This document shows positions 1-6,191 of a stretch of 9,851 nucleotides of DNA, piece after piece (within the stretch, counting starts at the first letter, position 1; each line of letters begins with the position of its first letter). A program made the position numbers and the translations under genes. The stretch spans positions 1-9,851 of the forward strand of contig CAZZCP010000080.1 in the NCBI GenBank assembly GCA_964653235.1. Direction: 5' to 3'. The stretch is from CAZZCP01 sp964653235. Its GTDB lineage: Bacteria > Bdellovibrionota > Bdellovibrionia > Bdellovibrionales > UBA840. The notes beneath the pieces were generated by a model. It did no database searches. It saw nothing but the letters and a program-made list of their open reading frames with translations, and had not been told where the DNA came from.

Positions 1-250
1 AAAGCCGAATTCGGCTCTTCGTAAAGTGGCTCGTGTACGTTTAACTAGTGGTTTTGAAGTAACCTCCTACATTCCTGGTGTTGGACACAATCTTCAAGAG
101 CACAGTGTTGTTTTGATTCGTGGTGGTCGTGTTAAAGATTTACCTGGTGTACGCTACCATATCGTTCGTGGAGTTCTTGATACCCAAGGTGTCAATGACC
201 GTAAAGCTGGCCGTTCAAAGTACGGTGTGAAAAGACCTAAAAAGGGATGA
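1..250 (+). CDS. rpsL: 30S ribosomal protein S12, C-terminal part (5' end outside window)
   Basis: The reading frame is open from base 2 to a TGA at 248-250 and encodes the last 82 residues of S12, which is about 124 residues long in E. coli. It opens at the conserved KPNSALRK block, so the residue equivalent to Lys43, a classic streptomycin-resistance site, lies just outside the window. The second conserved loop, GGRVKDLPGVRYH, is present. It contains the residues equivalent to Lys88 and to Asp89, the RimO methylthiolation site in E. coli. The C-terminus (SKYGVKRPKKG) is the normal family ending. S12 sits at the 30S decoding centre and monitors codon-anticodon pairing. It is the first gene of the str operon here, and rpsG begins 3 nt after its stop. 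Identification is secure; the N-terminus cannot be assessed. Confidence 0.97.
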   Translation, partial: KPNSALRKVARVRLTSGFEVTSYIPGVGHNLQEHSVVLIRGGRVKDLPGVRYHIVRGVLDTQGVNDRKAGRSKYGVKRPKKG

Positions 251-253
251 TGA

Positions 254-727
254 ATGTCTAGACGTAGAGGAAGTTACAAAAGAGAAATCGTACCAGATCC
301 CATTTTCAATGATGTTTTGGTCTCTAAGTTTGTTAATGTGTTGATGTATGATGGCAAAAAAGGTGTTGCCCAAAAGGTTTTTTATAGTGCCTTAGAAGAG
401 CTTAAATCTAAGGTTGAGAATGAAGAGCCTCTCACTGTTTTTAAAAAAGCAGTAGACAATGTAAAGCCAAGCTTAGAAGTTCGGTCTCGTCGTGTCGGCG
501 GTTCGACCTACCAAGTACCTGTTGAAGTTCGCCCTGTTCGCAGAACAGCCCTTTCGATTCGTTGGATTATTCAAAATGCAAGAAAGCGTGGTGATAAAAA
601 TATGATTCGCCGTCTTTCTGCCGAATTATTGGATGCTTACAACAACCGTGGTAATGCAATTAAGAAGAAAGAAGATACCCACAAAATGGCTGATGCCAAT
701 AAAGCATTTGCCCACTATCGTTGGTAG
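254..727 (+). CDS. rpsG: 30S ribosomal protein S7
   Basis: This 157-residue protein is full length for bacterial S7, which is about 156 residues in many species. It has the family opening MSRRRGSYKREIVPDP and the conserved central blocks EVRSRRVGGSTYQVPVEVR and RWIIQNARKRGD. The C-terminal segment HKMADANKAFAHYRW is also typical. S7 binds the 3' major domain of 16S rRNA, nucleates assembly of the 30S head and contributes to the E-site region. The ATG lies 3 nt after the rpsL stop, and a purine-rich AAAAAGGGA just before that stop serves as the SD, so the two genes are surely co-transcribed. In E. coli S7 is the translational repressor of the str operon; no matching repressor site can be recognised here. 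An intrinsic terminator follows the gene. Confidence 0.98.
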   Translation: MSRRRGSYKREIVPDPIFNDVLVSKFVNVLMYDGKKGVAQKVFYSALEELKSKVENEEPLTVFKKAVDNVKPSLEVRSRRVGGSTYQVPVEVRPVRRTALSIRWIIQNARKRGDKNMIRRLSAELLDAYNNRGNAIKKKEDTHKMADANKAFAHYRW

Positions 728-753
728 TAGGCAGCCACTTTTGTTTCAAAGAG

Positions 754-787
754 CGAAATTCCAAGAGAATTCCGTTTTTGTTTTTTT
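754..787 (+). terminator. Rho-independent terminator after rpsG
   Basis: Bases 754-761 pair with 767-774 (one A/C mismatch at 756/772) around a 5-nt loop, CAAGA. Flanking A residues (748-750) could extend the stem into the T tract. The stem is followed at once by TTTTTGTTTTTTT (775-787). A stem followed by a U-run is the classical intrinsic terminator layout. The stem is AU-rich with few GC pairs, so termination may be partial. It lies between rpsG and fusA, genes that are commonly co-transcribed in bacteria. Confidence 0.65.
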
Positions 788-797
788 GATCTTCTGA

Positions 798-827
798 TTG
801 CTAGTGATAGCCTTTTCCATTAAGAAT
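798..827 (+). promoter_or_regulatory. Weak promoter candidate for fusA
   Basis: TTGCTA (798-803, 4 of 6 matches to a sigma70 -35 box) is separated by 18 nt from AAGAAT (822-827, 4 of 6 matches to a -10 box). A short inverted repeat with a GNRA-like loop, GCTA-GTGA-TAGC (800-811), overlaps it. If used, transcription would start within a base or two of the fusA ATG at 835. The reason to look here is the terminator just upstream, which implies that fusA needs its own promoter or read-through. The match is weak and could be chance. Confidence 0.22.
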
Positions 828-834
828 AGCTTGC

Positions 835-2934
835 ATGAGTTATAAAGACCCCAAGAAAATTGAAGATTTAGCCTTTACTCGTAACATTGGTATCATGGCT
901 CATATCGATGCTGGCAAGACCACAACTACAGAGCGAATTCTCTATTATACTGGCAGAACCCACAAAATTGGCGAAGTGCATTATGGTGACACCACGATGG
1001 ACTGGATGGAGCAGGAGCAAGAAAGAGGGATTACAATTACCTCGGCAGCAACCTCTTGTTACTGGAACAAACACAGAATCAATATCATCGATACCCCAGG
1101 GCACGTTGATTTTACCATTGAAGTTGAGAGATCTCTTCGGGTTTTGGATGGAGCGATTGCAGTTTTTGATGCGGTAAACGGAGTGGAGCCTCAATCTGAA
1201 ACCGTTTGGCGGCAGGCGAATCGTTATTCTGTTCCGCGAATTTGTTTTGTGAATAAAATGGATCGAGTCGGTGCAGATTTTCAAATGTGTCTTGATAGCA
1301 TTCAAGAAAAATTGGGAGCCACACCACTGGCTATACAATGGCCGATTGGAGCTGAATCTGAGTTTGAGGGTGTGATCGATCTGATAGAAAACAAAGCGAT
1401 GATTTGGTCTGGAGAAGAGCTTGGTGCAAAATTTCGTATTCTTGAAATTCCAGAGCATATGCAGTCTGAAATTGATAGTAAAAGGTCTGAATGTATCGAA
1501 AAAATTGTCGAGCACGATGATGAGTTGATGGAGAAATACCTTGAAGGTGATGAGATTTCTACAGATTCCTTAAAAAGATGTCTTCGCAAAGCCATTCTCG
1601 ATCAAAGTATAACTGCAGTTCTTTGCGGCTCAGCCTTTACCAATAAAGGAGTGCAGCCGCTATTGGATGCGGTGATTGATTACTTGCCGAGTCCTCTTGA
1701 TGTTCCGTCAATACAAGGACTTGACCCCAATAGTGAAGATAAAGTTTTAGATAGAAAAACCAATTTTGATGAACCTACTTCTGCTCTTGCATTTAAGATT
1801 GCCTCTGATTCTTTTGCTGGAACCTTAACCTATATTCGAGTTTATTCTGGTGTGGTTGAGGCTGGAAAGACTCTAATGAATCCTCGTACCAACAAAAGAG
1901 AAAGAATCGGCCGCTTGGTGCGAATGCATGCAAATTCTAGAGAAGAGATTCAAGAGTTGAAAGCTGGTGATATTGGTGCCGTTGTAGGACTTAAGTTTTC
2001 TGCAACTGGAGACACTCTTTGTGATCAAAAAAATATGATTCTTTTAGAAAATATTCGCTTTCCTGAGCCGGTCATTTCAATTGTGATTGAAGCAAAGTCT
2101 ACTGCAGATCAAGAAAAGCTCGCAAAAGCATTAGAAAAGCTATCATTAGAAGATCCATCATTTCGAACTCGTATTGATGAAGAAACGGGGCAAACCATTA
2201 TTTCTGGAATGGGAGAGCTGCACTTAGAAATCATTGTCGATCGGCTGTTAAAAGAGCATAAAGTGGCTGCCAATATAGGTAAACCGCAGGTTTCTTATCG
2301 TGAAACGATCACCACAGAAAGTACAGCTGAAGGTCGATTTGAAAGAGATGTTGCGGGTAAAAGTGTTTTTGGTCACTGCCGCCTTAAGGTTCAGCCCTTA
2401 GAGCGTGGCAGTGGTTTTGAATTTGAAAGTAAAATATCTGAGTCTGCTTTGCCTGCTCAATTGCAGGCTAGCATTGAAGCGGGTTCACGTGAAAGTATGG
2501 AAGTGGGTGCTCGCGCTGGCTTTCAAATGATGGATGTACGTGTTAGTCTTTTGGCTGCTGAATACAATGAAGAATCTGCTTCATACATGGCTTACAAAAT
2601 AGCTGCGATAAATGCCTTTCGCCAAGCTTGTAAAGAGGCTTTGCCTACTATTTTAGAGCCTGTATTTCAACTAGAGGTTTTGAGCCCAGATGACTTTACA
2701 GGTGCCGTGGTCGGCGATTTAAACTCTCGGCGGGGTAAGGTACAGAATATGGAGCCACGTGGAAATATTCAGGCAGTTCGAGCTGAAGTGCCTTTGGCTG
2801 AAATGTTTGGCTATGCCACAGATCTAAGATCTTTCACTCAAGGTAGGGGGAGTTTTAATATGGAATTTTCCCACTATGATGTGCTCCCTTCAAAAATAGA
2901 AAAAGAAATTTTAGCACAAATGGGGAGATTCTGA
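835..2934 (+). CDS. fusA: Elongation factor G
   Basis: This 699-residue translational GTPase catalyses ribosomal translocation after peptide-bond formation (E. coli EF-G is 704 residues). The GTP-binding motifs are all present: G1 AHIDAGKTT at 22-30, G2 with RGITI at 64-68, G3 DTPGH at 86-90 with catalytic His90, G4 NKMD at 140-143 and G5 GSA at 265-267. Domains II and III follow, with typical segments KRERIGRLVRMHAN and GMGELHLEII. Domain V carries GDLNSRRGK and MFGYATDLRS. The G domain and domains II, III and V look like canonical EF-G I. Domain IV is unusual: the loop that normally reads DGSYHDVDSSE is AAEYNEESASY (residues 574-584), with Asn578 where E. coli has His583, and the SGGRGQYGHV loop is altered near 505-515. 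No clear SD precedes the ATG (only a weak AAGAA at 822-826). pgi overlaps the stop by one base. Confidence 0.97.
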   Translation: MSYKDPKKIEDLAFTRNIGIMAHIDAGKTTTTERILYYTGRTHKIGEVHYGDTTMDWMEQEQERGITITSAATSCYWNKHRINIIDTPGHVDFTIEVERSLRVLDGAIAVFDAVNGVEPQSETVWRQANRYSVPRICFVNKMDRVGADFQMCLDSIQEKLGATPLAIQWPIGAESEFEGVIDLIENKAMIWSGEELGAKFRILEIPEHMQSEIDSKRSECIEKIVEHDDELMEKYLEGDEISTDSLKRCLRKAILDQSITAVLCGSAFTNKGVQPLLDAVIDYLPSPLDVPSIQGLDPNSEDKVLDRKTNFDEPTSALAFKIASDSFAGTLTYIRVYSGVVEAGKTLMNPRTNKRERIGRLVRMHANSREEIQELKAGDIGAVVGLKFSATGDTLCDQKNMILLENIRFPEPVISIVIEAKSTADQEKLAKALEKLSLEDPSFRTRIDEETGQTIISGMGELHLEIIVDRLLKEHKVAANIGKPQVSYRETITTESTAEGRFERDVAGKSVFGHCRLKVQPLERGSGFEFESKISESALPAQLQASIEAGSRESMEVGARAGFQMMDVRVSLLAAEYNEESASYMAYKIAAINAFRQACKEALPTILEPVFQLEVLSPDDFTGAVVGDLNSRRGKVQNMEPRGNIQAVRAEVPLAEMFGYATDLRSFTQGRGSFNMEFSHYDVLPSKIEKEILAQMGRF

Positions 2935-4070
2935 TGTTTCGATTGAGCTCATCAAATAAGAAAGAAATTTTAACTCGAAGCTTTGTTCAAAACTTTTTGG
3001 AAAAGCGGGAAAAATACTTTCAAAAGTTGATTGAAATTGATGAGAATTGGCAATCTTTTGGGGTTCCGGATTGGGCCGAAGAATTTGTTGTTTTGGGAAT
3101 CGGAGGTTCCAATCTTGGAGCTAAAGTATTAGCAGATGTATTTTTGCCCGAGAAAAAGAAAATTTATTTTTTTGATTCCATAGATCCGATTGAGAGAGAT
3201 ACTGAATTTCAGAACATACAGAATCTTGAGAAATGCTTGGTCTACGTCTGCTCAAAAAGTGGAAATACGTTTGAAACTCTAGAGCTCTTAGAATTTTTTG
3301 AGCGAAAGTACCAATCAAATAACTTAAGCCTTTCGAAGCATTTTTTTGTTTGTACAGAGGAGAAAGAGTCTCAACTTTTTAATTGGTCTCAAACAAAAAA
3401 AGTGAAAAACCTAGTTCATCCTATGGAGCTTGGAGGAAGATTTAGTGTCTTCTCGCCCATTGGTCTTTTTCCAGCTGAGTTCTGTGGATATTCCTTAAGT
3501 CAGATACGCCAAGATTTGCGATGGACCGAGGATCAGGTCGATTTTTTATGTCATTTTTGCAATTTTATTCTTGAATCCTGGCAACAAGAAAAGTGGACGA
3601 CGGTTTTTTGGTCCTATGACTCCCGTTTGTACAATTACCTAATGTGGCTGCGTCAGCTATGGTCGGAATCTCTTTCTAAGTCTCTGAATTTAAAAGGAGA
3701 AAGGGCACCTCGTGCAAGTACGCCGCTGGTGTGTTTTGGCAGCCGAGACCAACACTCGTTTTTACAAGAGTTTATGGAGGGCTATGCTGATAAGGCCTTT
3801 GTTTTCTTTTCAGGTCCGCAAAAGGCTGGGGATTTGAATGAAATTATGTACAAATCCACTCAAAAAGCTCTCACTGAAAAGGGCTCAGACTGTCTCTCTT
3901 TTGAGCTGAGTGAGAATTTTCTCTCATCTGTGCCTAATTTGCTCTATTTCAGTGAGATTTTTATAGGTATTTTGGGGGCGCATATGGGTATTGATGCCTT
4001 CAACCAGCCAGGTGTGGAAAGAGTAAAGGTTTTGGTCCGAAAAGAATTACAAGAAAGCCTTGACCAATAG
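2934..4070 (+). CDS. pgi: Glucose-6-phosphate isomerase (phosphoglucose isomerase)
   Basis: This 378-residue cytosolic enzyme interconverts glucose 6-phosphate and fructose 6-phosphate. The two SIS-type sugar-phosphate domains are recognisable: GIGGSNLGA at 55-63, the phosphate-binding SKSGNTFET at 107-115, the family signature GGRFSVFSPIG at 167-177, QLWSESLSK at 241-249 with probable catalytic base Glu245, a QHS block at 273-275 with His274 (ring-opening His of the family), and the second signature FNQPGVERVK ending in Lys365. All expected catalytic positions are present, so it is probably active. It is short compared with the 410-450 residues of many small bacterial Pgis; the shortfall seems to be at the N-terminus. 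The ATG overlaps the fusA stop (TGATG), with a strong SD GGGGAGA at 2922-2928 inside fusA, which points to translational coupling. A glycolytic gene here is unusual, because tuf often occupies the place after fusA. Confidence 0.92.
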   Translation: MFRLSSSNKKEILTRSFVQNFLEKREKYFQKLIEIDENWQSFGVPDWAEEFVVLGIGGSNLGAKVLADVFLPEKKKIYFFDSIDPIERDTEFQNIQNLEKCLVYVCSKSGNTFETLELLEFFERKYQSNNLSLSKHFFVCTEEKESQLFNWSQTKKVKNLVHPMELGGRFSVFSPIGLFPAEFCGYSLSQIRQDLRWTEDQVDFLCHFCNFILESWQQEKWTTVFWSYDSRLYNYLMWLRQLWSESLSKSLNLKGERAPRASTPLVCFGSRDQHSFLQEFMEGYADKAFVFFSGPQKAGDLNEIMYKSTQKALTEKGSDCLSFELSENFLSSVPNLLYFSEIFIGILGAHMGIDAFNQPGVERVKVLVRKELQESLDQ

Positions 4071-4244
4071 AGCCCAATTTCGTACAAATGCGCTTCATTT
4101 AAGAAATTTACCCTAGGGATTGGTTCTCAGTTTCTACCGGAGATTTCATAAATATATTTGCGGTTCCGTTCCCCCTGGGGAATAAGGGCTAGGTTTTAAG
4201 ATAAAAAATTTAAATCTTCTTATTTTGTGAAGTGAGATGTGCTT
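4071..4244 (+). promoter_or_regulatory. Intergenic leader before the S10 operon (possible promoter region)
   Basis: These 174 nt lie between pgi and rpsJ and hold no plausible gene. Weak promoter candidates are TTCTCA (4124-4129) with CATAAA (4147-4152, 17-nt spacer) and TTGCGG (4158-4163) with AATAAG (4181-4186, 17-nt spacer). The AT-rich stretch 4147-4158 contains TATATT. Other structure: a perfect 8-bp palindrome CCCTAGGG (4111-4118), a small stem-loop AAATG-CGCTT-CATTT (4086-4100) with no U-tract, and a compact hairpin at 4169-4182. No clear terminator for the fusA-pgi unit is seen. The gap is the largest in the window and follows a gene foreign to the cluster, so it is the natural place for the S10 operon promoter; the exact promoter is inferred, not shown. 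Confidence 0.4.
4169..4182 (+). repeat. GC-rich inverted repeat in the rpsJ leader
   Basis: The sequence TTCCCCCTGGGGAA can fold into a 5-bp stem closed by TT/AA with a CCTG tetraloop, or 6 bp with a 2-nt loop. It is the only GC-rich element in an AT-rich leader. It is followed by AATAAGGGCTAGG rather than a T-run, so it is not a normal intrinsic terminator. It lies inside the 17-nt spacer of one candidate promoter (4158-4186) and about 60 nt upstream of the rpsJ start. It could be an operator, part of an RNA leader structure, or chance. Confidence 0.4.
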
Positions 4245-4562
4245 ATGCAAAGCCAAAAAATTAGAATTCGCTTAAAAGCTTTTGATTACAAACTTCTCGA
4301 TCAGTCCACTACCGAGATTGTTGAGACTGCTCGTCGAACAGGTGCACGCGTTGCTGGGCCGATCCCTCTCCCAACACGCATTAATAAATACACCGTATTG
4401 CGTTCGCCTCATGTTGACAAAAAGTCTCGTGAGCAATTTGAAATTCGAACCCATAAAAGAATGTTGGATATTTTAGAGCCCACTCAGCAAACCGTAGACC
4501 AATTGATGAAGTTAGATCTGTCTGCAGGTGTTGATGTAGAAATCAAACTATCTGTTGTTTAA
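4245..4562 (+). CDS. rpsJ: 30S ribosomal protein S10
   Basis: This 105-residue protein is the first gene of the S10 operon (E. coli S10 is 103 residues). It has the family opening QSQKIRIRLKAFDYKLLDQ, the conserved loop GPIPLPTRINKYTVLRSPHV and the ending LDLSAGVDVEIKL. S10 is part of the 30S head and, when free, also joins NusB in antitermination complexes; its C-terminal part contacts NusG in E. coli. An in-frame GTG occurs two codons upstream at 4239, but the ATG at 4245 gives the usual MQ start and better spacing from the modest SD-like AGTGAG (4231-4236). The TAA stop overlaps the AAGGAG SD of rplC. Confidence 0.97.
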   Translation: MQSQKIRIRLKAFDYKLLDQSTTEIVETARRTGARVAGPIPLPTRINKYTVLRSPHVDKKSREQFEIRTHKRMLDILEPTQQTVDQLMKLDLSAGVDVEIKLSVV

Positions 4563-4572
4563 GGAGTCTTCA

Positions 4573-5280
4573 GTGAGCCAAGAAGAAAAAGTGGAAGAGA
4601 CACAAATTCAAGAAACAGCTACCGAGCAAGAAGCTACTGCAGGTTCAGATGCTGTGAATTTAAATGGCCTTTTTGCGTTTAAAGCAGGAATGTCTTCTGT
4701 TTATGATGAAAATGGCCAAATTGTTCCTGTTACCGTTTTGAGATATGAAAACTGGTTTGTAAGCCAATTGAAGACCGAAGATAAAGATGGTTATCAGGCG
4801 ATTCAAATTGCTTGTGGTCCAAAAAAGAAAAAGAATGCGAATAAAGCAGAAGTTGGTCACTTAAAGGCGGCAGGTTTTGAAAATGGTGCGCGTTTAGTGA
4901 AAGAAATCCGTCAAGATTTGCCTGAAGGAGTGAAGCTCGGGCAAAGAGTTAAAATTGAAAGCTTTAATGTTGGTGACAAAGTAAAGGTCACCTCGAGATC
5001 AAAAGGTCGCGGTTTTGCTGGCGGGATGAAGCGCTACAATTTTGGTGGTGGTCCTGCTGCTCACGGTTCTGGTTTTCATAGGCGTCCTGGTTCTAGTGGT
5101 AACCGAACCACTCCAGGTCGAATCATGCCAGGCAAGAGAATGCCCGGTCATTTTGGAGATGAGACCATCACGGTTCGCAATGTGAAAGTGGTGGGAGTAA
5201 TTCCTGAGGAGAATGCAATTCTTCTAAAAGGACCGGTTCCTGGAAGTAGAAACTCTCTAGTAAAGATGGTGAAAGAGTAA
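4573..5280 (+). CDS. rplC: 50S ribosomal protein L3 with acidic N-terminal extension
   Basis: This 235-residue L3 starts at GTG 4573, chosen because a perfect AAGGAG SD (4561-4566) lies 6 nt upstream. L3 binds 23S rRNA early in assembly and reaches towards the peptidyl-transferase centre. The core begins near residue 30 (NLNGLFAFKAGMSSVYDENG) and is followed by VTSRSKGRGFAGGMKRYNF, GPAAHGSGFHRRPGSSG and PGKRMPGHFGDE, all typical L3 blocks. The first 30 or so residues are extra compared with E. coli L3 (209 residues). They are rich in Glu, Gln, Thr and Ala with about seven Glu and one Lys, so strongly acidic in an otherwise basic protein. The Gln methylated by PrmB in E. coli (Gln150) corresponds to Thr180 here, as in many non-gamma lineages. 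A weak alternative GTG at 4654 would remove the tail but has no good SD. Confidence 0.95.
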   Translation: MSQEEKVEETQIQETATEQEATAGSDAVNLNGLFAFKAGMSSVYDENGQIVPVTVLRYENWFVSQLKTEDKDGYQAIQIACGPKKKKNANKAEVGHLKAAGFENGARLVKEIRQDLPEGVKLGQRVKIESFNVGDKVKVTSRSKGRGFAGGMKRYNFGGGPAAHGSGFHRRPGSSGNRTTPGRIMPGKRMPGHFGDETITVRNVKVVGVIPEENAILLKGPVPGSRNSLVKMVKE

Positions 5281-5283
5281 GTT

Positions 5284-5910
5284 ATGGCGAAGTTAGTAGT
5301 ATATAACTGGAAAAAAGAAAAAGCAGGCGAAGTTGAGGTTTCTGATGAAGTTTTCAATAAGCCTTTGAGAAAAGACATTTTGCAAAGAGTGGTGCGCTGG
5401 CAGTTGGCTTGTAAAAGACAAGGCACGCATGCAACCAAGACCAAAGGTCTTGTTCGCGGTGGTGGAGCAAAGCCCTTTAAGCAAAAGGGAACCGGTAATG
5501 CTCGGCAAGGTTCAAGAAGGTCTCCTCTTATGCCTGGTGGTGGAACTATTTTTGGGCCGCAGCCAAGAGATTATTCCTATACATTGCCGAAGGCAGTAAA
5601 AAAAGCTGCTTTGAAGACGGCGCTCTCTTATCTGGCCAACAACGAAAAGTTGTTTGTGGTTGAAGATATGCAGTCCGAAGGAAAGACCAAAGAGCTTTCT
5701 CAAAGATTGAAAAGTTTTGGTCTAAGTAAAGCAATGTTGGTTGATCTTGAAACAAATGATCTTTTTTGTCGTGCTTCTCGCAATTTAAAAAATTTCAATT
5801 ACTATGATGTGAATGGTGTAAATGTTTACGATCTTTTGAAGTTTGACAATTTGGTGATTACCAAAAGCAGTCTTGAGACTCTTCAGAAGAAGTGTGGAGT
5901 GGAGGCTTAA
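5284..5910 (+). CDS. rplD: 50S ribosomal protein L4
   Basis: This 208-residue protein is close to the usual L4 length of about 201-207. The conserved tunnel loop runs from about residue 45 to 81: RQGTHATKTKG, GGGAKPFKQKGTGNARQG and SRRSP. This loop lines the narrow part of the peptide exit tunnel and is where macrolide-resistance changes occur; Asn72 stands where E. coli has Arg. The following FGPQPRDYSYTLPKAVKKAAL block is typical. In E. coli L4 also represses its own operon through the S10 leader; whether the 174-nt leader here plays that part cannot be told. The ATG is 3 nt after the rplC stop, with only a modest SD-like AAAGAG before it, so coupling with rplC is likely. Confidence 0.97.
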   Translation: MAKLVVYNWKKEKAGEVEVSDEVFNKPLRKDILQRVVRWQLACKRQGTHATKTKGLVRGGGAKPFKQKGTGNARQGSRRSPLMPGGGTIFGPQPRDYSYTLPKAVKKAALKTALSYLANNEKLFVVEDMQSEGKTKELSQRLKSFGLSKAMLVDLETNDLFCRASRNLKNFNYYDVNGVNVYDLLKFDNLVITKSSLETLQKKCGVEA

Positions 5911-6189
5911 ATGTTTAGTGTGATTAAAAAACCTTTGGTTACTGAAAAAAACTCCATCCACAATGCAAGAAATGTTTATGTTTTTGAGGTAGATAAAAAA
6001 GCCGACAAAACTCAAATTACCAATGCTGTAGAGAAGCTTTTTGATGTAAAGGTCGAGTCTGTACGCACGATGCAGTGTCGTAAGAGAGCGAAAAGGCACA
6101 GAACGGGCTACACCAAAGTTCGTTATTGGAAGAAGGCTCTCGTTCAAGTGAAGGCAGACCAGAAGATTAGTATTTTCGAGGGAGTTTAA
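5911..6189 (+). CDS. rplW: 50S ribosomal protein L23
   Basis: This 92-residue protein has the bacterial L23 layout: N-terminal VIKKPLVTEKNSI, then VYVFEVDKKADKTQITNAVE, then FDVKVESVRTM. The basic loop CRKRAKRHRTGYTKVRYWKKA, which reaches towards the exit tunnel, comes next, followed by a short C-terminal strand. L23 sits at the tunnel exit and is the docking site for trigger factor and the signal recognition particle. The ATG follows the rplD TAA with no gap, and a strong GGAGG (5901-5905) 5 nt upstream lies within the end of rplD. The length is slightly below E. coli (100 residues), which is common. Confidence 0.96.
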   Translation: MFSVIKKPLVTEKNSIHNARNVYVFEVDKKADKTQITNAVEKLFDVKVESVRTMQCRKRAKRHRTGYTKVRYWKKALVQVKADQKISIFEGV

Positions 6190-6191
6190 AA

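Noticed and set aside
868..1515. A 215-codon open frame on the minus strand inside fusA
   Set aside because: It lies opposite a highly conserved EF-G G domain, its translation is rich in Asn, Phe, Arg and His without recognisable motifs, and no promoter or SD supports it. It is a shadow of fusA.
4086..4100. Stem-loop AAATG-CGCTT-CATTT as a terminator for fusA-pgi
   Set aside because: The stem is only 5 bp, mostly AT, and is followed by AAGAAATTTA rather than a T-run.
4239..4244. GTG two codons upstream as the start of rpsJ
   Set aside because: It would add Met-Leu before the usual MQ N-terminus of S10 and sits too close to the SD-like AGTGAG.
4555..4572. TTG at 4555 as the start of rplC
   Set aside because: It would place the AAGGAG SD inside the coding region and lies within the end of rpsJ; GTG 4573 has perfect SD spacing.
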